From Proteobacteria bacterium SG_bin6 (GTDB taxonomy: Bacteria > Pseudomonadota > Alphaproteobacteria > Sphingomonadales > Sphingomonadaceae), in the NCBI GenBank assembly GCA_002083435.1, contig LWDJ01000007.1:1-64000 (forward strand): a DNA stretch of 64,000 nucleotides, given 5' to 3'. The notes below the pieces were generated by a model, which was not told where the DNA came from, did not search any database, and saw nothing but the letters and a program-made list of their open reading frames with translations. Below are positions 42,581-52,540 of this stretch, in pieces (the stretch's first letter is position 1; each line of letters opens with the position of its first letter). The position numbers and the translations under genes are program-made.

Positions 42581-44791
42581 ATGCGGGGCTTGATCGGGGC
42601 GGCGAGCGCGGTGGCGCTCGCTTGGAGTGGTGCTGCTTTGGCTGAGGAAGCCCCCAAGCTCACCCTGCAGCGCGTTTTCGCCAGCCCCGAACTCGCCGGC
42701 CCCGCGCCGCGCGCGGTACGCCTGTCGCCCGATGGCGCGCTGCTCACCTCGCTCAAACCCCGTGCCGACGAGAAGGAGCGGCTCGACCTGTGGGCGCTCG
42801 ACACCAAGACCGGGCGCGAATGGATGCTGGTCGATTCGAAGAAGGTCGGCTCGGGCGCCGAGCTGTCCGAGGCCGAGAAGATGCAGCGCGAACGCGCGCG
42901 AATCGGCGGCAGCAAGGGCATCGTCGCCTATGAATGGACGCCCGACGGCAAGGCGATCCTCGTGCCGCTCGACGGCGATCTCTTCCTCGCCCGGCTTGAT
43001 GGCCAGGTCGATCGGCTGACCAACTCGCCCGAGGGCGAGCTCAATCCCGCGATCAGCCCCAAGGGCGGGTTCGTCAGCTTCGTGCGCGACCAGAATCTCG
43101 TCGTCCAGCCGCTCGGCGGGCAGCCGCGCGCGATCACCACGGACGGCCAGGGCAATGTCCATTGGGGCGAGGCCGAGTTCGTGGCGCAGGAGGAAATGGA
43201 CCGGCGCACCGGCTATTGGTGGTCGCCCGATGACCGCCGCATCGCCGTCGAACGCTTTGACGAGACGCCGGTGGGCATCGTCACCCGCGCGGCGATCGGA
43301 GCGGACGGGACCAAGGTGGTCGATCAGCGCTACCCCGCCGCCGGCACGCCCAACGCGCTGGTCGAGCTTTACGTGATGAACCCCGATGGCAGCGCGCGGG
43401 TGAAGGTCGATCTGGGCGAAAACCCGGACATCTATCTCGCCCGGGTCGATTGGGCGCCCGATGGCAAGACGCTCTATGTCCAGCGCCAGTCGCGCGACCA
43501 GAAGACGCTCGACATGCTCGCGGTCGATCCCGCAACGGGTAAGGCGCGCGTGCTGTTCACCGAACGCAGCGGCGCGAGGAGCTGGCTCAATCTCTCCGAC
43601 GCCTATCACTTCATGAAGGACGGCTCGCTGATCTGGCGGTCGGAGCGCAGCGGCTATGGCCAGCTCTACCGATTCAAGGATGGGAAATGGACCGCGCTGA
43701 CACAGGGCGATTGGGTCGTCACCGCTTTGGTCGGGGTCGATGAAGCGCAGGGCAAGCTCTATCTGCTCGGCAACAAGGATGATGTGCTCGAGCAGCATCT
43801 TTACGCGCTCGATCTCGCCAAGCCGAACGCGCTCACGCGGCTGACCGAGCGCGGCTGGTGGAACGGCGCGACGATGGACGCCGCCGCCAAGCGCGTGATC
43901 GTCGCCCGCTCCAACCCCAATCAGCCGCCGCAGGTCTATCTGGCCGACACCAGCGGCAAGCGGATCGCCTGGATCAGCGAGAATGCGCTGAAGCCCGGCC
44001 ATCCCTATTACCCCTTCCTCGCCCAGCATCAGGAGCGCAAATTCGGGACGCTTAAGGCCGAGGACGGCACCACGCTCTATTGGGAGATGATCACCCCCAA
44101 GCTTGAGCCGGGCAAGAAATACCCCGTCTTCTTCCAGCATTATGGCGGCCCCGGCACCGGCCAGCAGGTGACGCGCGGCTGGGGCGGGGCGCTGCAGCAA
44201 TATCTGGTTTCCCAGGGCTATATCTGGTTCCAGATCGACAATCGCGGCTCGTACAATCGCGGCAAGGCGTTCGAGGACCAGATTTACCGCGCGATGGGCA
44301 CGGTGGAGGTCGCCGATCAGTTGGCGGGGGCCAGGTTCCTGAAGGAACAGCCGTTCGTCGACGCCAAGCGCATCGCCACCTTCGGCTGGTCCTATGGCGG
44401 CTATATGACGTTGAAGATGCTGGAGAAGGCGCCGGGCGTGTTCGCCGCCGGCATCGCCGGCGCGCCGGTGACGAAGTGGGAACTGTACGACACCCATTAT
44501 ACCGAGCGCTATCTCGGCGATCCCAAGGCCGAGCCCTATGAAGCGAGCAACGCGCTGCTTGATGCGGGCAAGATCAGCGATCCCCTGCTGCTGATCCACG
44601 GCATGTCGGACGACAATGTCGTGCTCGATCACTCGACCGCCTTCGCCGCGCGGATGCAGGCGCAAGGGCGCCCGTTCGAGATGATGTTCTATCCCGGCCA
44701 GACGCACCGCGTCGGCGGCCCCGGGGTGAGCGAGCATCTGTGGCGGACGATCCTGGGCTTTCTCGACCGCCGGATGCCGAAGGGGGATTGA
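42581..44791 (+). CDS. S9-family dipeptidyl peptidase (DPP IV type), exported
   Basis: 736 residues: a signal peptide (cleavage near LAEEAPK), an eight-bladed beta-propeller N-terminal domain, and an alpha/beta hydrolase domain. The catalytic triad is Ser604 (GWSYGGYM), Asp677 (GMSDDNV) and His709 (QTHRV). The double Glu that anchors the substrate N-terminus (AEFVAQEEMDR) is present, which supports DPP IV-like activity on Xaa-Pro peptides. Likely periplasmic. A perfect-length family member. Confidence 0.93.
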   Translation: MRGLIGAASAVALAWSGAALAEEAPKLTLQRVFASPELAGPAPRAVRLSPDGALLTSLKPRADEKERLDLWALDTKTGREWMLVDSKKVGSGAELSEAEKMQRERARIGGSKGIVAYEWTPDGKAILVPLDGDLFLARLDGQVDRLTNSPEGELNPAISPKGGFVSFVRDQNLVVQPLGGQPRAITTDGQGNVHWGEAEFVAQEEMDRRTGYWWSPDDRRIAVERFDETPVGIVTRAAIGADGTKVVDQRYPAAGTPNALVELYVMNPDGSARVKVDLGENPDIYLARVDWAPDGKTLYVQRQSRDQKTLDMLAVDPATGKARVLFTERSGARSWLNLSDAYHFMKDGSLIWRSERSGYGQLYRFKDGKWTALTQGDWVVTALVGVDEAQGKLYLLGNKDDVLEQHLYALDLAKPNALTRLTERGWWNGATMDAAAKRVIVARSNPNQPPQVYLADTSGKRIAWISENALKPGHPYYPFLAQHQERKFGTLKAEDGTTLYWEMITPKLEPGKKYPVFFQHYGGPGTGQQVTRGWGGALQQYLVSQGYIWFQIDNRGSYNRGKAFEDQIYRAMGTVEVADQLAGARFLKEQPFVDAKRIATFGWSYGGYMTLKMLEKAPGVFAAGIAGAPVTKWELYDTHYTERYLGDPKAEPYEASNALLDAGKISDPLLLIHGMSDDNVVLDHSTAFAARMQAQGRPFEMMFYPGQTHRVGGPGVSEHLWRTILGFLDRRMPKGD

Positions 44792-44816
44792 TCGCCCAAA
44801 TGTGAAGCCTTCGACC

Positions 44817-45734
44817 TTACTGGCAGAGGCGTGCCCGGGTTGAAAGATTGAACTGATCGCGCAGCCTGGTCGCGGCCTCCGTGATCTGCGGCGCCATGCT
44901 GTTGCTGCGGCTGGTCAGCTGCGTTCGGCTTCCGGGGAAGATGAGATATTCATAGTCGCCGCGCGGCTTCACGGCCAGAACCGCGCGGTAGTTGGCCGGC
45001 CGCGTAACTTGTCCGGTCACCTGCTGTGCGAGGCGCAGCGTGCCCTCGCCAAGAAACTTGTTGTTGGTATCGCCGACAATGGCCGGGAACCACTCAGTGG
45101 TGCCGACCTTGCGCACCAGGGCCAGATCGAACAGGTCGACCCCGTGCGGCCTCACCAACGCGGGCGGGACGACGATCGCCGGGACGCGTGCGGCGTCGAT
45201 CCAATGCTCGGGATCGCACACCGACACGCCGGGGTTCATGGCGCGTGCGGTTTGAGAGACATAGAAGCCGTCCTTCTCGCAGGGCGTGCCACGGCTCCTG
45301 CCCGGGCGGATCGTTCCGGGTTGCAGGGCGATCGCGTAGAATTCCACATAGCTGCCATCCGCCGGCGCCCAGTTCGCCTCCCTGATGCGGCGGAATTCGG
45401 CGATCAGCTTCCCGCATTGGCGATGGTCGAACACAAGGGCGTCCTGCGAGCCCCTGCCGCGCTTGCGGATGCGGACGCCGTTGCAGATGGTGTTCAGCGC
45501 ATGGCGGGTGGTCAATTTCGGCCCGAAGAACCCAAGGTCGTCGACGGCATAGGATTCCAGTGCTCCATCGGTGTTCACGTCCATATCGGCGGTGAACGTC
45601 ACCAAGCCGTCGCTGGTGAGGTTGACCGAGCGCTCCTCGACCTTGCCGAGCGATCGGCATGTCGGCGGCGGCGACGCCGCTAGACTGAAGAGGCACGCCG
45701 CCGCGCCGATGGAGATGATGAACCGTCGTGCCAT
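44817..45734 (-). CDS. secreted GH75 (chitosanase)-like protein
   Basis: 305 residues with a signal peptide ending near LAASPPP. The body carries TADMDVNTDGA, VPAIVVPPAL and VGDTNNKFLGEGTLRLAQQ, resembling the MDIDCDG, HPYVV and GDTN...GEAS...LA motifs of GH75 fungal-type chitosanases. The acidic residues of the last motif are kept, but the similarity is distant and activity is uncertain. It is a single gene facing the S9 peptidase. Otherwise it would be called a hypothetical secreted protein. Confidence 0.7.
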   Translation of the reverse strand: MARRFIISIGAAACLFSLAASPPPTCRSLGKVEERSVNLTSDGLVTFTADMDVNTDGALESYAVDDLGFFGPKLTTRHALNTICNGVRIRKRGRGSQDALVFDHRQCGKLIAEFRRIREANWAPADGSYVEFYAIALQPGTIRPGRSRGTPCEKDGFYVSQTARAMNPGVSVCDPEHWIDAARVPAIVVPPALVRPHGVDLFDLALVRKVGTTEWFPAIVGDTNNKFLGEGTLRLAQQVTGQVTRPANYRAVLAVKPRGDYEYLIFPGSRTQLTSRSNSMAPQITEAATRLRDQFNLSTRARLCQ

Positions 45735-45897
45735 GCCGGTGCTCCCGCGCTATTGCAGCGTCGGCCACACATATCATCAGTCACGCCGGCGGGCCATTCC
45801 GCGCTGGCGGGAAGGGATCACGTCGAACGATTTCGACTTCAATTTGCGATCGACCTGCCTATGGAGAACCACCAGCAACAGAAGGTAACTGCGGACA

Positions 45898-46926
45898 ATG
45901 GCGTATCGCATCGTGGTCGCGGGCGCGACGGGCAATGTCGGGCGCGAGATGCTCAACATCCTGGCGGAGCGCGAATTCCCCATCAAGGACTTGGCGGTGC
46001 TCGCCTCGGCGCGCAGCCAGGGTGACCAGATCGAATTCGGCGATACCGGCCGGATGCTCAAGGTGCAGAATATCGAGCATTTCGATCCCGCCGGCTGGGA
46101 TATCGCGCTGTTCGCGATCGGATCGGAGGGATCCAAGCTCCACGCGCCGCGCTTCGCCGCCGCCGGCTGCACGGTGATCGACAATGCCTCGCTCTACCGC
46201 ATGGACCCCGATGTGCCGCTGATCGTGCCCGAGGTGAACCCGCAGGCGATCGACGGCTATACCAAGCGCAACATCATCGCGAACCCGAACTGTTCGACCG
46301 CGCAGATGGTTGTCGCGCTGAAGCCGCTGCATGACGCGGCGGGCATCAAGCGGGTCGTCGTCTCGACTTATCAATCGGTGTCGGGCGCGGGCAAGGCGGG
46401 GATGGACGAGCTGTTCGAGCAGAGCCGCAACATCTTCGTTGGCGATCAGGCCGAGCCGCAGAAATTCACTAAGCAGATCGCGTTCAACGTGATCCCACAC
46501 ATCGACAGCTTCCTGGATGATGGCTTCACCAAGGAAGAATGGAAAATGGTGGTCGAGACCAAGAAGATCCTCGATTCGAAGATCAAGGTCGTCGCCACGT
46601 GCGTCCGGGTGCCGGTGTTCGTCGGCCATTCGGAGGCGATCACGATCGAATTCGAGCGTGAGATCAGCGCCAAGGAGGCGCAAACGATCCTGCGCGAGGC
46701 GCCAGGCGTGATGCTGGTCGATAAGCGCGAGAATGGTGGCTATGTCACGCCGGTCGAATGCGTCGGTGAATACGCCACCTATGTCAGCCGCATCCGCGAA
46801 GACCCGACGGTCGAGAATGGCCTCGTGCTCTGGTGCGTGAGCGACAATCTGCGCAAGGGCGCGGCGTTGAACGCGGTGCAGATTGCCGAGCTTCTCGGCC
46901 GGCGGCATCTGCAGAAGGCGGCTTGA
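45898..46926 (+). CDS. asd: aspartate-semialdehyde dehydrogenase
   Basis: 342 residues. It makes aspartate semialdehyde from aspartyl phosphate, the branch point to lysine/diaminopimelate, threonine and methionine. The NADP-binding start is VVAGATGNVGREML, catalytic Cys132 is in NPNCSTAQM, and the C-terminal active-site His block is RVPVFVGHSEA. Codon use and length are normal. A 160-nt upstream region shows no clear promoter hexamers. Confidence 0.96.
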   Translation: MAYRIVVAGATGNVGREMLNILAEREFPIKDLAVLASARSQGDQIEFGDTGRMLKVQNIEHFDPAGWDIALFAIGSEGSKLHAPRFAAAGCTVIDNASLYRMDPDVPLIVPEVNPQAIDGYTKRNIIANPNCSTAQMVVALKPLHDAAGIKRVVVSTYQSVSGAGKAGMDELFEQSRNIFVGDQAEPQKFTKQIAFNVIPHIDSFLDDGFTKEEWKMVVETKKILDSKIKVVATCVRVPVFVGHSEAITIEFEREISAKEAQTILREAPGVMLVDKRENGGYVTPVECVGEYATYVSRIREDPTVENGLVLWCVSDNLRKGAALNAVQIAELLGRRHLQKAA

Positions 46927-46940
46927 GCGCTGCCCAGGCC

Positions 46941-47693
46941 ATGACCGAGGTCACTACCCACCGCTTCGCCTCGTTCGACGGACTGGAGCTTGCCTGGCAC
47001 GAGCTGGGGGCGGGGCGGCCGGTGGTGCTGCTCCACGGCTTCTTCTCCGACGCGGCGACCAACTGGCTGAAATATGGCCACGCCGCCGCGATCGCCGCGC
47101 GCGGGTTCCGGGTGATCATGCCCGATCTGCGCGCGCACGGGGCGAGCGCCAAGCCGCACGACGCCGCCGCCTATCCGCTCGACGTGCTCGCGCATGATGG
47201 TTTGGCGCTGGTCCGCCATCTTGGTCTCACCGACTATGATCTGGGCGGCTATTCGCTCGGCGCGCGGGCCACTGTGCGGATGCTCGCGATGGGCGCCGCG
47301 CCCGCCCGCGCGATCGTGAGCGGCATGGGCTATGAGGGCGTCCGCTCGGTCGGCCAGCGGATCGATTTCTTCCGCCGCGTGCTCACCGAGCCGGGCTTCG
47401 AGCGGGGCACGCCCGAATGGGCGGCGCAGGCATTCCTGAAGACGACCGGGGGCGACGCGGCGGCGCTCGTCCACCTGCTCGACACTTTCGTCTCGACGAG
47501 CGACGCCGAACTCGCCCGCATCGCGCAGCCGGTGCTCGTGCTCTGCGGCAGCGACGACCAGGATAATGGCTCGGCCGAGGCGCTCGCCGGCGCGCTTCCT
47601 CATGCGCGCTATCAGGCGGTGCCGGGCAACCATATGAGCGCGGTGACCAAGCCCGAGCTCGGCACGGCGATCGCCGACTTCCTCGCCGCTTGA
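46941..47693 (+). CDS. alpha/beta-fold hydrolase
   Basis: 250 residues. The oxyanion motif VVLLHGFFSDA, the nucleophile elbow GGYSLGARA, the acid near VLVLCGSDDQDNG and the His in PGNHMSAV make a complete hydrolase triad. The substrate is unknown (esterase or haloperoxidase-like). It starts 14 nt after asd; an upstream TTG (46923) would give a slightly longer form overlapping asd. Confidence 0.87.
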   Translation: MTEVTTHRFASFDGLELAWHELGAGRPVVLLHGFFSDAATNWLKYGHAAAIAARGFRVIMPDLRAHGASAKPHDAAAYPLDVLAHDGLALVRHLGLTDYDLGGYSLGARATVRMLAMGAAPARAIVSGMGYEGVRSVGQRIDFFRRVLTEPGFERGTPEWAAQAFLKTTGGDAAALVHLLDTFVSTSDAELARIAQPVLVLCGSDDQDNGSAEALAGALPHARYQAVPGNHMSAVTKPELGTAIADFLAA

Positions 47694-47739
47694 CGCCGGG
47701 CGCCGGACGGCGCCATCAAGCGCGCCGAGGGAGAGACCA

Positions 47740-49533
47740 ATGATCCGCACCATCAGCGCACTCGCGCTCGCCGCCGCGCTCGCCAGCCCCGCTTATGCGC
47801 AATCGACCGACGCCAACGCGACGATCCGCGACGCCGAAGCCAAGCTTGAGACGCTCGCGGTCGACGATGCGCGCGTTCAATGGGTCAACGCCACTTACAT
47901 CACCGACGATACCGATGCCATCGCCGCCAAGAGTGGCGCGCAGCTCAACGCCTATGTGGTGAAGCTCGCGCTCGACGCGGCCAAGCTGCGGCAATCGCCC
48001 GGGCTCCAGCCCGATACACTGCGCAAGATCGACCTGCTCCGCACGGGGCTGCCGCTCGCGGCGCCAACCACGCCGGGCGCCGCCGAGGAACTGGCAGGGC
48101 TGGTGACCAAGATGTCGTCCAACTACGGCAAGGGCCGGGGGACGCTCGATGGCAAGCCGATCAATGGTTCCGACATCGAAGCGGCGATGGGCACGGAACG
48201 TGACCCCGCCAAGCTCAAGGAAATGTGGGTAAGCTGGCACGACAATGTCGGCGCGCCGATCCGCAAGGATTATGCGCGCGCGACGGCGCTCGCCAACGAG
48301 GGTGCGCAGGAGCTTGGCTTCCCCGACACCGGCGCGATGTGGCGTTCAAGCTATGACATGTCGCCCGAGCAGTTCGCCGCGCTCACCGACAAGCTGTGGG
48401 CGGAGGTGGAGCCGCTCTACGAGGCGCTCCACACCTATGTCCGCTGGAAGCTCAACGCCAAATATGGCGACGCGGTGCAGCCCAAGACCGGGCCGATCCG
48501 CGCCGACCTGCTCGGCAATATGTGGGCGCAGGAATGGGGCAATATCTACGACGTCGTCGCCCCCGCCGGCAGCGGCGATCTCGGCTTCGACATTGGCGAG
48601 CTGCTGCAGGCCAAGGGTTACGACGCGGTGAAAATGGTGAAGGCGGGCGAGGGCTTCTATTCCTCGCTCGGCTTCGCGCCGCTGCCGGCGAGCTTTTGGG
48701 AGCGCTCGCAGATCGTGAAACCGCGCGACCGCGAGGTGATCTGCCACGCCTCCGCCTGGGACATCGACAACAAGGACGATCTGCGCATCAAGATGTGCAC
48801 CAAGGTGAATAGCGACGATTTCGTCACCATCCACCATGAACTCGGCCACAATTACTATCAGCGCGCCTATAAGGGCCAGCCCTTCCTGTTTAAGAATGGC
48901 GCCAATGATGGCTTCCATGAAGCGATCGGCGATTTCGTCGCGCTGTCGATCACACCGCAATATCTGGTGCAGATCGGGCTGCTCGACGCGGCCAAGGTGC
49001 CGAGCCCGGACAAGGATCTGGGGCTGCTGCTGCGGCAGGCGATGGACAAGGTGGCGTTCCTGCCGTTCGGCCTGTTGATCGACAAATGGCGCTGGGGCGT
49101 GTTCTCGGGCGCGATCAAGCCGGGCGAGATGCAGGCGGGGTGGGATAAGCTGCGGCTGCGCTACCAGGGTGTCGTGCCGCCGGTCGCGCGCGACGAAACG
49201 CGCTTCGATCCAGGTGCGAAATACCATGTGCCGGCGGCGGTGCCCTACACCCGCTATTTCCTGGCGCGGCTGCTGCAGTTCCAATTCTACGAGGCGGCGT
49301 GCCGGCAATCGGGGTGGAAGGGGCCGCTCCACCGCTGTTCCTTCTATGGCAACAAGCAGGTCGGCGAACGGCTGAACGCGATGCTCGCGCTGGGCGCCTC
49401 CAAGCCGTGGCCGGAGGCGCTGACGGCGTTCACGGGCACCAGCGAGATTTCGGGCAAGTCGATGCTCGCTTATTTCGCGCCGCTAAAAGCCTGGCTCGAC
49501 GAGCAAAACAAGGGCAAGCCCACCGGCTGGTAA
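47740..49533 (+). CDS. M2-family metallopeptidase (peptidyl-dipeptidase A / ACE-like)
   Basis: 597 residues with a signal peptide (cleaved near AYAQ). The gluzincin zinc motif is HHELGHNYY with ligands His366 and His370 and catalytic Glu367; the downstream Glu ligand is in NDGFHEAIGD. It removes C-terminal dipeptides in the periplasm. Together with the S9 peptidase 3 kb upstream it suggests peptide scavenging. The family is common in sphingomonads and xanthomonads. Confidence 0.93.
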   Translation: MIRTISALALAAALASPAYAQSTDANATIRDAEAKLETLAVDDARVQWVNATYITDDTDAIAAKSGAQLNAYVVKLALDAAKLRQSPGLQPDTLRKIDLLRTGLPLAAPTTPGAAEELAGLVTKMSSNYGKGRGTLDGKPINGSDIEAAMGTERDPAKLKEMWVSWHDNVGAPIRKDYARATALANEGAQELGFPDTGAMWRSSYDMSPEQFAALTDKLWAEVEPLYEALHTYVRWKLNAKYGDAVQPKTGPIRADLLGNMWAQEWGNIYDVVAPAGSGDLGFDIGELLQAKGYDAVKMVKAGEGFYSSLGFAPLPASFWERSQIVKPRDREVICHASAWDIDNKDDLRIKMCTKVNSDDFVTIHHELGHNYYQRAYKGQPFLFKNGANDGFHEAIGDFVALSITPQYLVQIGLLDAAKVPSPDKDLGLLLRQAMDKVAFLPFGLLIDKWRWGVFSGAIKPGEMQAGWDKLRLRYQGVVPPVARDETRFDPGAKYHVPAAVPYTRYFLARLLQFQFYEAACRQSGWKGPLHRCSFYGNKQVGERLNAMLALGASKPWPEALTAFTGTSEISGKSMLAYFAPLKAWLDEQNKGKPTGW

Positions 49534-49556
49534 GGGGTCGGCGGTCCCGGGGCGTG

Positions 49557-49913
49557 CTAGGCGGTCGCCTCGGGCACTCGCTCCGGGATCATGTTTTCGT
49601 CGGCGATCTGGGCGGCGAACTGGTCGCTCGAGTTGCGACCGTCGACCTGATGGGCGGGCCAGTCGTCGCTTCGGCGCGGGCTCGCGCGCTTGCCGCTGAG
49701 GGCATAGGCGATCGCGGCGACGCCCGCTCCTGCCGCGCCCAGCAACGCCACCGCTCCCCAGCCATTGTTCGCGGGCGGGGGCGCTTGCGTCGCGGCCTTG
49801 GCTGGCGCCTTTGCGGGCTTGCGCCGGGGCTTGGGGGCGGGTTTTACGTTCGCGGCCTGGGGCTTCGCGCCAGTGGCGTTGCGGCGCGGGGTCGTTTTTG
49901 ATTTGGTCGTCAT
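49557..49913 (-). CDS. small basic Ala/Pro-rich membrane protein, 118 aa
   Basis: The N-terminal half is a low-complexity Lys/Pro/Ala stretch (KPAPKPRRKPAKAPAKA), followed by one transmembrane helix (GWGAVALLGAAGAGVAAIAYAL) and a polar C-terminus. The start MTTKSKTT at 49913 has GGAGG upstream. The basic tail could bind nucleic acid, but no family is recognised. It is divergent from rpmE and convergent with the M2 peptidase. Confidence 0.65.
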   Translation of the reverse strand: MTTKSKTTPRRNATGAKPQAANVKPAPKPRRKPAKAPAKAATQAPPPANNGWGAVALLGAAGAGVAAIAYALSGKRASPRRSDDWPAHQVDGRNSSDQFAAQIADENMIPERVPEATA

Positions 49914-50055
49914 CGGCGAAAAACCTCCATCGCTGCCGCTGCAACGCGCCAGCAGCCGGCGGGCTCCCGCGCGCCATTGCGCCACCCGGCCGCCTGTGCT
50001 AGCGGCCCGCGCTCGCACGCTGGTCGGTAACCAGCGGCACTAGGAGTTTATTCCC

Positions 50056-50286
50056 GTGAAGACCGACACCCATCCCGATTATCACTGGATCAAGATCCAG
50101 ATGACCGACGGCACCACCTACGAGACCCGCTCGACCTGGGGCAAGGAAGGTGACGTCATGCTGCTCGAAATCGATCCCAAGTCGCACCCCGCCTGGACCG
50201 GTGGCAACCAGCGTCTGGTCGATGCGGGCGGCCAGGTCGCGCGCTTCAACAAGCGTTTCGGCGGGCTCTCGCTCGGCAAGAAGTGA
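50056..50286 (+). CDS. rpmE: 50S ribosomal protein L31, zinc-free type
   Basis: 76 residues. [16 protein letters not shown], the [10 protein letters not shown] block and the basic C-terminus NKRFGGL identify L31. The four Cys residues that bind zinc in E. coli RpmE are absent, so this is the zinc-independent (C-) form. The start is GTG with AGGAG 9 nt upstream. Confidence 0.95.
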   Translation: MKTDTHPDYHWIKIQMTDGTTYETRSTWGKEGDVMLLEIDPKSHPAWTGGNQRLVDAGGQVARFNKRFGGLSLGKK

Positions 50287-50365
50287 TTGGCGCGGCGCGA
50301 CCCCGTAGATGGGCCGCGCACGCTTAAACGCGCTTTAACCCAACATAATTTAGGTTCCCCGATGC

Positions 50366-50698
50366 ATGAAGGGAGCCTTGTTCACCGCGGAAGTCGAGCC
50401 GGCCTTGGCCAATGCCCAAGGCCGCTTTCCACGTCCGCGCCCGGAAACGGCCGCGATGCGCCGCGTGTGCGCGGTCCGTGGGCTCACCCGCAACGTGCTT
50501 ACGCTGGACACCTTCGTGCCGCTGCGCACGGGCACCATGCTGTGGCTGACCCTGCCGGGCATCGCGCCGACCTTGGGCTCGGTGATCTGGGCCGAGGATC
50601 TGAGCGCTGGCTGCCTGCTCGGCAACCCACTGTCGCGCGATCAGTTCGATCGCCTTACCAAGCTTTCCGAAACCTCGGCCGCTGCATCGGCCCGCTGA
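50366..50698 (+). CDS. PilZ-domain-like protein, 110 aa
   Basis: The region RPRPETAAMRRVCAVRG followed by NVLTLDTFVPLRTGTMLWLTLPG and LGSVIWAEDLSAGC follows the PilZ beta-barrel pattern, although the RxxxR part is weak. PilZ proteins bind c-di-GMP. It lies 138 nt before the exporter genes on the same strand and may regulate them. An EAL phosphodiesterase is encoded elsewhere in the window. Confidence 0.65.
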   Translation: MKGALFTAEVEPALANAQGRFPRPRPETAAMRRVCAVRGLTRNVLTLDTFVPLRTGTMLWLTLPGIAPTLGSVIWAEDLSAGCLLGNPLSRDQFDRLTKLSETSAAASAR

Positions 50699-50836
50699 AT
50701 TTTCGCCACAAGCGCGCGTTATCGAAGCGGCCGATGCCGGAGGTGTTTCGCCTTGCCGATCGCTCGGGCATTCACTAGATGGACGCGCACGATCATTGGG
50801 GATCGTCAATTTTCGACGAGCCAAAAGGGAGCTGCA

Positions 50837-52540
50837 GTGGCAGAAGCCCCTAAATCCGTTCGTTTTCGGGACTTTGTCGGCTGGGCGCGGCCTATCCTGT
50901 GGCCCGACCGCCCCTTCCTGTTGCTCGCCGCGATCTATGGCGTGGCGATCAGCCTGTTGTCGCTCGTCACCCCCATTTCGGTGCAACTGCTGATCAACAG
51001 CATCGCCTATACCGCGCTGCCGGTGCCGCTGTTCACCCTCTCGCTGGTGATGTTCGCGCTGCTGATCACGTCGAACATCCTGAGCGCTTTTCGTACCCAT
51101 TTGATGGAGATCTTCCGCCGCCGCTTCTTCGCGCGGCTGGTGGCGGAGATCACGATGCGCGCGGTACAGGCGCGCGATCCCTTCTTCAGCGATGCCCGCC
51201 GCGCCGATCTGTTCAACCGCTATTTCGACGTGATGAACGTGCAGAAGGCGGTGCCGTCGCTGCTGATCGGGCTGTTCACGATCCTGCTGCAATCGGCGGT
51301 CGGGCTGGTCGTCACCTCGCTCTATCACCCAATTTTCCTGGCGTTCAACCTGGTGTTCATCGGCTTGGTATGGCTCGTCTGGCGGCTCTGGTCGCGCCCG
51401 GCGATGAGCGCTTCGGTGCAGCTGAGCCACGCCAAATACGACATGGCGCATTGGCTGGAGAGCGTGGGCGCCTCCAATGGCTTCTACAAATCGAGCCGCC
51501 ATATCGATTACGCGATCGCGCGCAGCGACGCGCTGAGCGAGCGCTATATCCAGGCCGATCGCCGCTTCTTCGGCCATAGTTTCACCCAGAATGTAATGTT
51601 CCTAACGCTCTACGCGGCGGGCAGTGCGGGGTTGCTTGCGCTGGGCGGGTGGCTGGTGATCCAGGGCCAGCTTTCGATCGGCCAGCTGGTCGCGGCCGAG
51701 CTGATCCTGTCGAGCATCTTCTACGGCGTCGCCCAGCTTGGCCCCTATCTCGACAGTTTCTATGAACTGGTCGCGGCGTGCGAGGAGCTGCACCTGTTCC
51801 ACGAAGTGCCGCAGGAAGCGCCGGTCTCCAGCGAACCGCTCGACCGGCTGCCCGGCGGATTGCGGCTGGCGCAGGTCGAGATCGACGATTGCCGGTTCGA
51901 CTTCACGGTGCCTGAGGGCGTGCGGCTGATCGGCGCCGCCGAGCCCGATGTGAACCGCACCCTGCAATTGCTGCTGAAGCGCCACCGCAGCCCCGCGCGC
52001 GGGTTCGTAACGCTGGGGGGCGCGGACATCAGCGCGCTCGATGTGTACCAGCTGCGTTCGGAGGTGATCGTGCTCGATCGGCCGAGCATCGTCGAAACCT
52101 CGATCTTCGATTATCTCGATCTCGCCGATGCCGATGCGACGCCGGCGATGATGATGGACGCGCTGCGCCAGGTAGGGCTGGAACAGGCGATCGGCCGCCT
52201 GCCCCAGGGCATCCATACCACCCTGTCCTCGACAGGCTGGCCGCTGGCGCTTCCGGAGGTGATGCGCCTGAAGTTCGCCGCCGCCCTGCTTGCGAGGCCG
52301 CGCATCCTGATCCTGTCGCCGCTGTTCGACATGGTGCCGCGCCCTGATCTTGAGCGGATGCTCGCGGGCTTTGGGGGTGGGCTCACCAGCCTGATCTATT
52401 TCACCAATCGCACCCATCCGCCGCAGCTCGACGGCTATTTGTGGCTCGGCCGCACCGCGCAACATCAGGTCGCGACCCAGCCCGAGTTCGACTCGCTACG
52501 CTATGCGGGCGAGCAAGCGGAGGCGCGCGATGGCCGCTAA
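50837..52540 (+). CDS. ABC-exporter-like membrane protein with degenerate nucleotide-binding domain
   Basis: 567 residues. The N-terminal ~320 residues form a type-I exporter membrane domain with about six helices. The C-terminal part keeps the order and spacing of an ABC ATPase but none of its motifs. Walker A reads GAAEPDVNRT (about residue 366, no Lys). The Q-loop Gln is Asp (VLDRPSIVETSIFDYL). The LSGGQ signature is replaced by STGWPLALPE. Walker B ends SPLFD (about 490, no Asp-Glu), and the H-loop reads FTNRTH. ATP hydrolysis is not expected. It overlaps the HlyD-type gene by 11 nt. GTG 50837 has GGGAG upstream. Confidence 0.85.
   Translation: MAEAPKSVRFRDFVGWARPILWPDRPFLLLAAIYGVAISLLSLVTPISVQLLINSIAYTALPVPLFTLSLVMFALLITSNILSAFRTHLMEIFRRRFFARLVAEITMRAVQARDPFFSDARRADLFNRYFDVMNVQKAVPSLLIGLFTILLQSAVGLVVTSLYHPIFLAFNLVFIGLVWLVWRLWSRPAMSASVQLSHAKYDMAHWLESVGASNGFYKSSRHIDYAIARSDALSERYIQADRRFFGHSFTQNVMFLTLYAAGSAGLLALGGWLVIQGQLSIGQLVAAELILSSIFYGVAQLGPYLDSFYELVAACEELHLFHEVPQEAPVSSEPLDRLPGGLRLAQVEIDDCRFDFTVPEGVRLIGAAEPDVNRTLQLLLKRHRSPARGFVTLGGADISALDVYQLRSEVIVLDRPSIVETSIFDYLDLADADATPAMMMDALRQVGLEQAIGRLPQGIHTTLSSTGWPLALPEVMRLKFAAALLARPRILILSPLFDMVPRPDLERMLAGFGGGLTSLIYFTNRTHPPQLDGYLWLGRTAQHQVATQPEFDSLRYAGEQAEARDGR

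Noticed and set aside
42392..44737. Open frame of 781 codons on the minus strand opposite the S9 peptidase gene
   Set aside because: The plus strand carries a full catalytic triad and signal peptide. The antisense frame has no recognisable domain and is explained by G/C-biased codons leaving few stops in the mirror frame.
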